Source: Gyrodactylus bullatarudis
Taxonomy: Eukaryota; Platyhelminthes; Monogenea; Gyrodactylidea; Gyrodactylidae
Length of the DNA stretch: 64,000 nucleotides
NCBI GenBank assembly: GCA_012064415.1
Contig: SSNU01000163.1
Coordinates: 620,001 to 684,000 of the forward strand
Reading direction: 5' to 3'
In this document: in pieces, positions 46,869 through 59,800 of the stretch
How the letters are laid out: the number at the start of each line of letters is the position of its first letter
Numbering within the stretch: position 1 is the stretch's first letter
Program-made: the position numbers and the translations under genes
The notes under the pieces: generated by a model
Databases searched by the model: none
Told to the model about the DNA's origin: nothing
The model's input: the letters and a program-made list of their open reading frames with translations, nothing else

Positions 46869-47802
46869 AGATTTTTATTATTATCAATAAATATGATTAC
46901 ATCTTGAGAAGAGTATTTTTCTTTTTTTTTGCAAAAGGAAGGAAAGAATTCTGTCCTTTTGATGAATCATTCGAGTTGAATGTACAGATGGAAATTGAAT
47001 TTTCACTTGTTCTCATTGTTTAATGAGGCATTATAATGATGCCCTATAGCCGAATTTAAAATTGAATTAAAATAAAATGGTGTTACTTTCAAGTAGATGT
47101 ATAAAATAGAATTTTATCTAAGAGAAAGTTAATTTATGAAATTATCGAACTACTCTCAAGTAAGTTGCATATTCAATTTTTAAATATTTCACGGGGTAAT
47201 TCAATGGATTTCTCTGTACAAAAGCCTACAAAAGCTGAAAGATTTCTTTAAAGCTCTATGAATGATCTTATTAACTCATTAGAAACTCAACTGTCATTAT
47301 AGATATTTAATTTAAAACGTACTAGGTTGTAGAGCACTGATTGACACTTGAACATTGGTACTAAAAGAAACTCCACCTGTCAGTCGTTGCTCATCCTTTA
47401 TTTAAGTTAAATAAGCTCTGCATTGTAGGAGAAATAATTCATCACCTTGTACTCATATAATAAATAGTATTAAATATAATAATTTATTAGCCATTCAACT
47501 GTTTCTGTCCTTGTATTCTTCATTAATTATTCACAAGTTTTATGCTCATTTCTATGTAACCCACAAATAATACTCATCCCAAGGATATTCATGAAATTTA
47601 TGGGCATAATTGGCTGTTTATTTTTGTTTTAAGCAATGAAAACATCTCATCATCTATTCACAATTTCCGGCCAATCGAATTGCTCCTACAATTCTGGCTG
47701 ACCAATCAATGCTAACCGATTTGAGAGAGAGATGAAGATGCAGTAATTAACTCGACTTTGGACAATTCTCTTCTAGATCTCACGTATTATTATTATCATC
47801 TT
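46869..47802. other. GPCR / Jagged intergenic interval
   Basis: 934 bp between the GPCR stop and the Jagged start codon. It contains the GPCR poly(A) signal AATAAA at 46886-46891. No further gene or clear promoter element is recognised. Confidence 0.5.
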
Positions 47803-50800
47803 ATGAAGACGAGACTGTTGCTGTGTATCGGGGTGATAATCTTTCAGAATTTCCTGCTCAATGTCAAGAGTCAGGCGGGAAATGCCACAAGAGGATTTAT
47901 TCACATTGACTTGCATTCAGTGGAGCGGATAGATCCGTTGTTTTGTCAAAATGAAAATTGTCATTTCAATTTGACAATTTGTTTGGATGAACTCAAAAAA
48001 TACCATGGATATAACTGCAGTCTTGGTCTATGGAATATTAACAACCTCTTCCACCAGCCTACTCAAAAAATGAGACGGTCATTTGAATTTTCTGACTACT
48101 TTCCCGTGAGTATTTCTATCCTACTTCCAATTCAAATGATTCAAATAAACCCTGATGAATAAGCCTTGAAAAATGGAGATGAGCTCACTTCTCGAATTAG
48201 AGTTTTTTTTATCGCTGAACAAGCGTAATGAGTTGTAAATTTTTATTGGCAATTTAAAAATATTTAGTATGCCAATTTTCTGTTATTTTTCAGTCTTATT
48301 CCTTGAAGATAGAACCTCTGCAGATTACCAAAGTAACATTCTATTATAATGTAATCAATTAATAATTATAATTTATAAAAACATCATATGCTCTATATGA
48401 ATTCCGAAATATCAGAGAAATCAGAGATGTTTCTAAAGCTGATTGGCATGAAGATGAAATTTACTATTACTAAAAACTGTTTTTTTCCCTGGATAACTAG
48501 AAAGTCAAATATTTATTTTAAGAACTCGAATAATGAATTCATTTTTCGAAAGTGTGCCAAGTTCCCAATGTTTGAACTCAGGATTTTTGCTTATACCGGT
48601 TAAATATTGATATTCGGAATCAATATAACACAAATTTAGGATGAAGGAGAAATTCTTCACTAAACCAAACCTGTGTGTTCAGAAAATCTTCAATTACCCT
48701 GGCCTATGTGAGCTTTTTCACTTTTCTCTTCACTGTTGCTAATTATTGAAGAGTTTTGGTGTTTTTTCAGCTCACATTATATTCTTATATTTTTCAACTT
48801 TGACTATACTTCTTTCAAAATTTGTAAAATATTATTTTCAATGAATTTTATCACTGTTTATGTGTCACTACTGATGAACCATAAAGAAATGTACATTTGG
48901 TGAATATAACTTTTTCTTCTATAACTACAAATATGATTTTAAGCAGATTTTCGGAAGTTTTTTGATAAATTACGTGAATCATATCAACGCCAAAAATTTA
49001 GGATAATCAATTTTTTACATGGTCAAATTCAGTCAACACGATAAATTCAACAACATAAATTGATCACAAATTAGTAATATTTTCAAGTGTAAAATCTATA
49101 GAGATTAGGGTAATACAGAAATTTATTTTCCCCGAACAATCTTCTATGCCTTAATCAAAAATTGATGTTTTAACCATGAAAAACACATTTTTAAAAATCA
49201 AAATGAATAATTTTCACGTTCTGATATACAAAAATCCTATTTTCTCTAAAATCATACTCTAATAGAGATCTTTTATCATTTCAGATGAAAATACATAAAG
49301 TTGTTCCCTCTTTCAAATTGTATTCTCAAAAGACTGTATCAAATTATTCCTCTACTGGAACTTTCTGAATATTTCTTCTTTGCCTTTGGGGTAAATTATT
49401 ATTATTTAGCAATTCTCAGCTCTTTCTCAGAAATTTTTTCGCCCACTTGGCGTAAAATAAGATCTAATCCCCCTCCTCCTCCTAGAGAAGATAGAATGGA
49501 TAGAGTGGTGCTCTATGTAGGGGGAATAACTTCAAATTATGATTATTATTAACAGGGACACTGTAGTGTGTGTCCAAGGATTGGAGATGTTTCCATATAA
49601 TGAATCCAAAGAGAGAAAACATTTTGTAACAAGAATGTTTTAGTGGATGAGAAAGTTGCTTCTAGTCTTCTCTCTCCTTCTATTCCTTCATTATCGTCAT
49701 CATCTGACTAAATTAAATTACTGTATCTTACATTCTGTACGAGAATGGTATGTGTTCTCTGTATTTTTCTTCACTCTCTCAAGAAAAAAAACAAAATTAC
49801 AAATAAGCTTACATGATATTCTGTAATTAGGGGTACACTGATGGTGTTGTTCTTGCTAGAAAAGAGAAAAAATACACACATATGTATTCTAATCAAGTTC
49901 ATATCGAGAGGTGTGTGAATGTTGATGATAATGAAGATAAATTCGAATATTAAGAGCCACTTGAACATGTCAGAAATACTCTTGTCAGTTAGAACTGAGT
50001 CATTCTCACAATTGAGTCTAATAGAGTTTATTCATTTAGTCTAAGCTTGACCTGGAAATTGACAACAGGTAAATAGACATTCATGTAATTTATCTAATCA
50101 TTATCCACTGGATCTGTGAATTCAAAGTAAAGTATGTGTCGAAAATGCTTCTTCATTATTCAGGTCAACTTCCAACTTAACCCTTCTCATGTCCCATTGT
50201 TCCAACAGTGCAACATAAACCTTTCTTGAGCGATAATTAGAATTAAACCGAGACTATTTCACAATTTTTATAAAAAACAAAATTTAGCTATGAATATACC
50301 AAGTTATTTGGCCAAAAATATCCCTAATGCAAGTTCAAATTGTGGGCTTTAATTTAAACTTTAATTGATCCAGAAACCTATCAAACTGGTAGAGTTATGA
50401 AGGTTTAAAAAAATTGGAAAATAGACATATATGTCCATCGGCACCGAAAGGGTTAAAATCCCTTTTTCGCCCCTCATTAGAAAGAAAATTTATCAAGGTA
50501 CAGAAATTCGCATTATTTATAAAGATAGCTTTTTATTGATCCTAACAATAGCTGTAGATTTCGATATCTCTCATATTTTAGAAGATATAGGTTTTAGAGC
50601 CAAAAATGCATGTTTTAACCTCTATTATCTATATCTAAAAATAAAATTCGCCAATTTCAATATAACCCAATCCACAGAAAGAGAGTTCATCTTTCATTCT
50701 ATAGACAGTATTCCTCAAATTGAGTTTATCTAGATGAATCAAGAAATCGTTAGCTGATCCATTAAAGAATGAATGATTTTATGTTCATACTTATGTTTCC

Positions 50801-53800
50801 GTAGAATTACAACAAGAGCTGTAATTTTACAACACCCCAACTCTAATGTACACACCAGATAGATGGATGAATTGCTAAAGTGAGGAAGGGAATTGCTGCT
50901 TTTAATTTTACATTTTTACACAAAAATATTATTATTACTCTGGTAGTTTTCCTGATGTAATGTAACATAGATATATATTCCTTTTATGCTGCTACTTGTT
51001 AGGCCTTAAAGAAGAAGGAAAAGAAAAGTTGAATTATTAGAATGCGAGAGGGAATTGATTACTTCCCTACTACTGGATATTGCTTGGCTTGAAAAATCTA
51101 ATGAAACGTTTGCAATGCACTCTAAACTTGTAGTAGTTTTATTCAACTTCAATAAAAAAAATAAACAGGCCAAAGACTTTAATCAATCTTTTTCTTCCTT
51201 TTCTTATTTCAACCAACGACAACTGTTGTCGTTTCTACATTACTTTTCAGAACCCTCTATATCCTGCTTTAAATAGTTGCATGTAGTATGAAAAGCTTCA
51301 AGAAGACGGTGACGATAAGTGGTGGACAGTTGTTGTTCAGATTACTTTAGTCATGTATATATATACCAAGCTGTACACTTGGAAATTATTTATGAAATGT
51401 ACAAGATGTACCAGATGATTTCCCTATCTTTTGTTATTATTTCTATTGATCCGTTTATTCATTCTACAATACCAAAGTAGAACATTTTTCCATGAGAATT
51501 TTTTTCTCTCATATGGGCTATTTAAATAATTCATGGAATTGTCACTACTCAAAAGTCCCAAACACACACACACTCACACAAATCAGATTGAATAAACAAA
51601 AAGATATAAAATTGGTTGATTTATGAGGATTTTTTTTTGGCGCCAACTCGAAATTAAAAAATTATTCTTTTCCAAAAGTAGGCCTCATCACATTAGGCCA
51701 TATCAATCAGTCTTTTTGACATTTTAATTTCTGCTAGAAAGTGTTGGGTTTTATTGATGCAAACTGAAAAATTTGCGCATTTCACTGATCAATCTGTAAG
51801 AATTTCTCAGTGTATCTTGGATTATTGATTATTAATCAATTCCTTGGCAAGGGAAAAAGTGCTTCTTGAAAAAATATTTGACAGATTATAATCCCCTTGA
51901 GAGATATGATGGGAGAAAACTAAACGGAAAGGAGGGTGGCCGTATAGATGTAATGAACATGGACGTCTTTAACTTGACAATTATGATTCTGTGCGTACGT
52001 ACCATCATTGGGCAACACCTGATTTATTCAATTCTAGTGCAGTTCCCTGGGGAAATTCTCATCAAGAATGATGAGCTTATCAACTGATGACGCTATGGCC
52101 CAAAACAATAGTTTGGATCATACTCTATTGAATACAATATCAGCTCGAATCTTTTCATATTCTGTCTATATTTCATTAATTGATATACTAACTAACTAAA
52201 CTGATTTTTTATTGAAATTATCATTTTAAACAATTGATTCAAAGAATTTTCTGAATAATATTACAAAATTGACTTTTAAAAATTAAAAAAAAGATCAACG
52301 TAGGACATTTTTTTCTCTTTAATGCGCAATATCCTTTAAATAATTATTCAGCCTTCCTTCTCTCACATCTCTATTATCTTTCGTGTGTTTTATGCCTATT
52401 AATAATTATTATTAATTTATATTTTACAAAAAATACTGTATTATCATTTACCTTGGACAAGTAGTGTATTTCTTCTTTAGTTTTTACGTATTTCTTCACT
52501 AGAGGACACAAAAAGGATATGTATCAGGAATCATTTGTACATTATAGTGTTATCCAAAAGGTGTATAGATGATGCATTGCAGAGATGGAGTTCTGTGAGA
52601 ATTTTGTAGTTAATTAAAGTTTTACTTCTCATCTTGTACTTGAATTACAAATGATCATCATTATCAATGAGAGAATAATGAATAATGAATTTAAACAAAA
52701 AAAGAGTAGCAGCAGCTATTCCAATAGTTATTAATAATTCAAAATCATCTTATTATGCTTTTTTTATAGCTATGGGTGAACTATCCCACAACGCACACCA
52801 ATGATAAATTTATTCAAGAAAAGAAAAAACGATAATACGTTACACACTTACACTGTCATATAACTTTTATTGAATGAAACGTAGTAAAAAATTAACATAA
52901 AAGATTGAATTGAGAATTGTGAGGGGACTACATTTATATAGCAGTTTTGTTATAAGGAACTCTTATTTTTTAAAACTGGCTGATTGATCGCAATTTTTCT
53001 CTATATGAATTTAAGAGTGAAAGACAACCTGACATTCTAAATAGTTATTATTCAGTTAAAATTGTATTGTGTATTTACAAGATCAATAATATGTTACAAG
53101 CAATTATCTTCCCAATTGAAAAGAAACATTCAAGAATGAGTATGGGGATATAAGAGAGACCAACATCGTGACAATAATACACGCAATCATCGTCTTTATA
53201 TCCTTAATTATAATTATTATTCCCTTTATTCTACAATTGAGGAAGATATCTTTTTTATTCTTCATGTTTTTTTCCCATTGCATTTCTCTATACATTTAGA
53301 AGTACGTACAGAGTATTTTACGTTCTCTCTTATAGAGAGCATAGTTGTGTTACTCTACTTTATCATCAAAAAGAATACATGTCTAATTAATTAATACAAG
53401 AGAGGGAAATATCTTTTTTCATTCAGTTCTTGTGAACATGAAAGAAATAGACATTGTGTAGAGGTAATTTAGAAGGCATCGGGCATGCATGTCATCTATC
53501 GTTTCACCTTGGATGTATATATTATTTTAGAATGTTGTTAGTTCTCTCCTTGAATTCATAATTTATTCATGAGCCAAGAGTTTGAGGAAATCTCGTACCA
53601 GCGGTGCTTAGAATTTGTCTCTCTCCTTGTATAAAGAGCATTGCAAAATATGTAGATCATTACTAGTCTTGATATATGTATATATACATATATATTAGAC
53701 TTGGACGAAATTTTGCAAAATTACTTAAATCGCCCATCGATATGAAAAACTAATCTTCAAGTATTTAAATATAATCCCATCAAATTGCCCCTCGAAATAC

Positions 53801-56800
53801 CTTTCCATGCTTCTGGAATAAGATAAACAAAATTGAGCGAATTTTCAAATTAAAAACGTTTTTCTCCCTATCAAAATTGTAATATTCATAAAAAATAAGA
53901 GAAGCTTTGAGCTAAGGAAAAAATTTTTTTAATAGGATTTAAGTCGTTTTTACAACTGTTATGTAAAGAATTAGTGTGAATTCAAGTTAAAATTATGAGT
54001 ATAAAACAATAAAAAACGTTTTTAATTTGAAATTCGCACAATTTTGTTTATCTTATTCCAGAAGCATGGAAAGGTATTTCGAGGAGCAATTTGGTGGGAT
54101 TATATTTAAATACTTGAAGATTAGTTTTTCATATCGATGGGCGATTTAAGTAATTTTGCAAAAATATAATATACATGTCTAATATATATGTTACATTGTG
54201 TTCATATATGTTTCATACACACTGAATACATCGGTATTTTCCTATATCTACGCATGTACTGAGTGTAAGATAGACATGTCAATGATATGACTAGACACAC
54301 ACTTGTTCTTTCCTATATTTTGGGATTGACTAAACTTAAAAAGGATTTCTTCTATTCTTAGGATTGTCAAAGCTCTTACTTTTTATTTATTTTTAGTAAA
54401 AAATATGAGGCTTAATAAAATTGAATTTTTATTTGAAATTAATTCAATTCTCAAATTTATTGTCACATGTTAATGAATGATGACATCTAGAATTACATTT
54501 TCTATCATTCCTGAAACATTTACATGTCTTTTTTACAACCTTTAATACAATTGCATTTGAAAAAACCTTGGCCTTTCCCTAAAGATGTCTTTGAAAAAAT
54601 TTCTCTCAAGGAATATGATTCAGATGGAATTTGATTGATTTGAATGATATTCTCCTTGATGGGTTCGAACATATTTGCAGTCAAATGATTTTTCAGAACT
54701 CCTTGAACTGTGCCAATTTTGTACATCTGAGTTTCTTCAATGACTTCCATTACAACTCCGACAATACATCCAAGGTCTCCTTTTGATCTATCAACTTCAG
54801 GAATTTTAATTCTGACATTTGATCCGATTTCTGGAATTGCTACACTTTGAACAGCATTTTTAAGCATTGGCACTTAAAACACACTGAGTTACAAAACACA
54901 CTAGGGTGTTTTGTATACACACTAAGTCACAGAGCACACTGTAACATATATAAAGATTTATGATTCTTAAAAATCTCGAATTGACCTAGATGTTTCGAAA
55001 TATAGATTCGTATCCCCAAAGTTGATTAGACATGAAATCAAATAGGGTAAATGACATCTTTTTTTAGAAACCCTCCCCCATAATCCTAAGAAAGTCGAAT
55101 TTCGATTTCTTAACCATTTTCAATTCTAGATCAAAAAATACATTTGGCGCCATTGATCAAAGTTCGATCTATTTTTCTTAAAATTTGACAACCTTAGAGT
55201 CTCAATAGAAAAAGAAGAGGATTTCAGTTTCTTCAAAAGTTTCTATATTTTAGTTAGGAACCTGCTTCAGGGATCAAATTCAAAAAGAATCAATTAATTC
55301 AATCCAAAATCTATCTCATCATAATCGATGATCGTGTTAAACTGGAGGGGGGGAGATTCTCGTAAATACATTTTATATTCTCTAAATATGTATTGTAGAA
55401 ATTCTTGGTGATGAACAAGGGGGTGTCCTATATTTTCTCGGATTGTCTATAGAGGGGAATATAGATTCCTAATTCATCTCCATTATTTCTACATGTTTTT
55501 TACACTCATTTCATTCATTTCAACTAACTCAATACAAAGAAAGATAGATGGACGTATAGATAAATGTTGTTGATGATGATAATGATTGCTAAGTAAACTG
55601 AAAAAATAATCCTACAACATTTTTAGGAATAGTGCCTTCAATATTTCTTTTATTAATTTTCATTGAGAGTGATGGACACTTCTCGTATTATCATCATCGT
55701 CATTAAGTTTTTAATATTTACTCAAACTACACTCCATGAATGAATGAGTTGGTACAGAGAACTAAAATATACACACGTTGTCTTATTTGTCTTAATGTCG
55801 GAATGTTTTTCTTTGAAGAGAGTAATCTTTCAGTTTTAAAACTATACAGAAGACGTGGGGGAGAGGTTGGTAAATACAGAAAAATATACATTTTATGGGA
55901 AAATAAGAGAAATAGTGGAATTTGAGAGATTCACAGAGGTCAAAGAAATTCCAACATGAAATAAGAGTAATGATTTTTGATCGTAGAAATTGAATTTGAA
56001 TGAATGTTGTAAGAAAAAAATACTACCATGAATGTGGTCATTTCAATATAATCAAGAGTGCCTCTAATTCGATGGGAAGAAGCCACAACTCTCGCCCTTA
56101 AAGATGAAAGACTCAGCGTGTATCTAATTAATGAGCTAGTAAAGAAACAATCCAAACATGTATGGCAGGCATAGACCCGTAGTGTCTTCATTTGAAAGTG
56201 TATTCAGTTTTTCTTCTCAAGCCAACGCTATCTCTTTAAATTTTGGTCTGAGCTAACTGGGAATATTCATTTTGTTCATCTTGTTAGCTTTCAAGATCTA
56301 TATATGGTTGAATGTGTATTGTAAAAGTTTACTTTCAGAATCAGAGATCTTATCCACTCAACAAGAGAAATCGTCATCTTATTTGTATTTTTCAATGTGT
56401 TTGGATAAAAAGTTTGAATTATGAATTTCACACAGATTTATTGACAGTTCCACTATACAAGGAGATATTTTTCAGACAAAAAGTTCTATTCATAAGGAAG
56501 AATTATTATTTTCCACTCTTCAAGGTAAATAGGAAGAAAGAGAGTTGTCTGTTTTTATCAGTTAATAAACTCTGGACTGTAAATCTGACAGATCCTTTCA
56601 AAATTCAATGGAGATATAAATAAATTTAGCTAGTTAATAAGAAGAAGGGAAAAGTTTCACAAAAAGCCAGATTGTAAGGTACACTTTTCATGGTGTAATT
56701 TTTAAGGAATTTTAAATTTCGAGTTGGCGCCAAATAATTATTTTTTAAACTTTGATGTAAAGATTAGTGAATTTTAGTGATGTTGAAAATCGGTTGCCTT

Positions 56801-59800
56801 GTCCAATTTTGACCCAAGAAAACATCATTTGATAAACATGTTTTATTCCATATGATTTTCGATTAAAATTCAGATTAGAACGATCAGATCTCCTTGGTAT
56901 CATTTGAAACTTTGTTTAATATTCCATTTAGGATAATATCCAGATGACAGTTAGCTGTGTGAATAACCATACAAACCAGAGATTTATTCAGACGAGGGAA
57001 TTTCCCCTTTACCAGAGCCTAGAAGAGGTCCAACAAAAGTTTTTCCTCACCTCCCTAGCCTATGATTCACTTAAATTGACCGGAATCTTGTCGAGGCAAT
57101 GCAAAAAGAACTACTACGGAGCCAATTGCCAAAGATTTTGTGCAGATAACTTTGATGAGAAAAGATATCGGTGTAACAAGAACGGCAGCAAAGTCTGCAA
57201 GGGTGGATGGTCCGGAGAGGATTGCAACATTCGTAAGTAGTCTTTCTCTAATTAGAGTCAAGAGTCTATCACTGAAAAAAACTATTATATTATATAGCCA
57301 AGTGTCGTCTTGGATGTAGTGAGCACAATGGCTTTTGCGATACACCTGGAACTTGTAGGTAAGTCTAGTCTCAGATTAGGAAACAAATCCTAACCTTTTT
57401 TATAAATCAAAGTTTTCCGTATAACAATAATAATTATATAATTTTGATAACAATGATGTATGAGATTTAAAATAATCTGAAAATTCGTTTGCAACTCCAT
57501 GCATAGTCGTGCATTGCCCATTTTCCCTAAATTCTCTTGTAGGCATAGTGGAATAACAAAATTTAACAGAAATGATCCTAACATGATTCTATTACTATTT
57601 TCATTGACAAAAACCCTTAAAGCTTTATCAGCAAAAAAGTTATTTAAAATATTAGCCAAAACGTAGTAAAAGTTCACGGCATTTTTAAAAAAAATTCGAT
57701 TTTTAAACTTTTATATTATCCCAGACAAGGATTTTGATACTTGATACATGTATAAAATAATGTTAAGAACTCATAGTACTGTGTTATCATTTGAGTAGGT
57801 TTCTAAAGTAGGTTGAAAAATTTGTTACATCTCTATTACTGGCATTGTTTTGGGTTGTTCTGGCTCGTTACCAGATTTTCGTTTGCATGAAAAAAAGAAA
57901 TTGTAAGCATCAATCAAATTCTCTCTATTTGTCACATAATTCTTCACACAGTCTTTTGTCTTTATTCTCACTTTTCCCTCCTGTTATATTGAAAAAAGTG
58001 AACAGAAAAGTAAGTTTCAGAATGATAAATGAAAAAAAGTGATACCGCATTTGTTATCCTTTCTCTAACTATGTCTAACCAAGTCAGAGTAGTAGTAGTC
58101 ACCCCTTTAGAATTGGCCTTTGAAGTTTATTTTTTTATATATATAGTAGTGAATATTTTATATTGCTCTGAGATTGGATTAATCCATTTAACTTGTCACA
58201 TAAAGGGAGGACTGGGAATATGTAAATCTATCTACGAAAATTATTTAATAGAATCCCATATTGAGTTTGAAATCTCATATTCTGTTTGGCATAGCTTTCA
58301 TCTTTTTTTTTCCAGTTGAAAACAATATGGAAAGAGAATGAATTCATTCGACTTCGTCGTGTGTGTATGATACAGAAGAAAAGTTTGAGGACATTTGGGA
58401 AAAATGAATTACTTAATACTCAGCACAGAGCACAATGTGCACTACTTGCATGAGTATATATTATTCATACATCTAAAGTAGTAGAAATAGAAAGGAAAGG
58501 AGGAATGGGGTTCCCAGGAGACTTGGTAGTTTTCCCAGAGCAAAGCTACAAGATTTCTAAAGATTTTGTCAGTCTAAGAAAAGTTTTGATTAATAAATAC
58601 AGTATCGATCCTTCTTATGACATAAAAAATATTTGAGTAAACAGATTATCTTTCGATATTTTCATCTACTTAATATGAGCTTATTAATTCTCACTCGATA
58701 GATTCTGAAAAGAATGACCATTTACATTCAATTTTTCAATTTCAGATGTAAATACGGATGGAAAGGTGAGCTGTGCAATGAATGTGAGAAATATCCTGAC
58801 TGCAAGAACGGTTTTTGTCTTGATTCCCCCTTTACGTGCATCTGTGAGCCTAATTGGATCGGTAAATTTTGTGACATTCGTAAGTGTCATGTTCACCTGC
58901 TTTTTTCGGCTAGTAATTCCTACTTCTTATTTATATTAGCTATGAAATACTGTAGTTATCACAACAAATGCCAGAACAATGGAATATGCCTAGACATTCT
59001 TGAGAGGGACCAGGAAACTCGTCAGAGGGTGATGAATTCAACCTTGGATCAGGTATCGAGGAAAAGTCTATTTCAATGCATTTGCCCCGATGGTTACAAG
59101 GGAGAATTTTGTGAAACAAGTACGATCCTTCATTCTTCACTTTCCTACTTTTAGTTATGAGTAGGAGTTTATTTTAATTTAATTTCTAGTTTGAAATGCT
59201 TCAACATCATATATAGTCTTGAGTCTTAGTTTAAAAATTCTCCAAATCAGCTAGGCTTCTTATCAACTAAAGTTGCACTAATTAATATCTCTCAGAAATA
59301 AATAAAGCTGAATACATATCTCCCTAGGAAAAGGATGTATCGAATTTTCCATCTGAAAGAGTCAATTCCAGATCAATTAGACAGGATCATATAATAATAA
59401 TAATAATCTATTTCTGATTTAATCTATCTCTTGATGAAATTTCCTGAATCAAAGTTATTTCAAAATCTATGACATGATAATAATAATCTGTACAAAATGT
59501 AAAGTCTAATTCATTGAAACTGATTATAGTATTACACTCCATGCATAAAATATAAAAATCTACATACAACGAAATGATGACAGATTTCATTCTCTCATCC
59601 TCAAAGGAAGAGGAAAGAAAGATCCACTGTGTTCCATGTGGTGGTGGTGGTGGGGTTAGAGAGATACAATATAGAAATTCAGACGAATTCATTCCCTTCC
59701 CCAGAATACACTATGGAAGGAAGGAATTTTTCTCATGATGACGAGAACATTAAAGTCCTTTTTTCATTCAGATAACGCACACTGCCTCACTCACTGAGTG

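Larger units (their letters stand above)
48333..56931 (+). other. large intron of the Jagged-type gene (8.6 kb), repeat-filled
   Basis: No nested intact gene. It holds a dispersed repeat copy (48748-49000), a TTAA-bounded element (50177-50456), a long foldback (53696-54182), a decayed transposon protein fragment (54450-54873) and GGCGCC repeat pieces near 51640, 55147 and 56725. The intron separates the N-terminal domain from the DSL domain. Confidence 0.6.

Noticed and set aside
47758..47802. Jagged start at the TTG at 47758
   Set aside because: Not an ATG; starting at 47803 places a clean signal peptide at the N-terminus.
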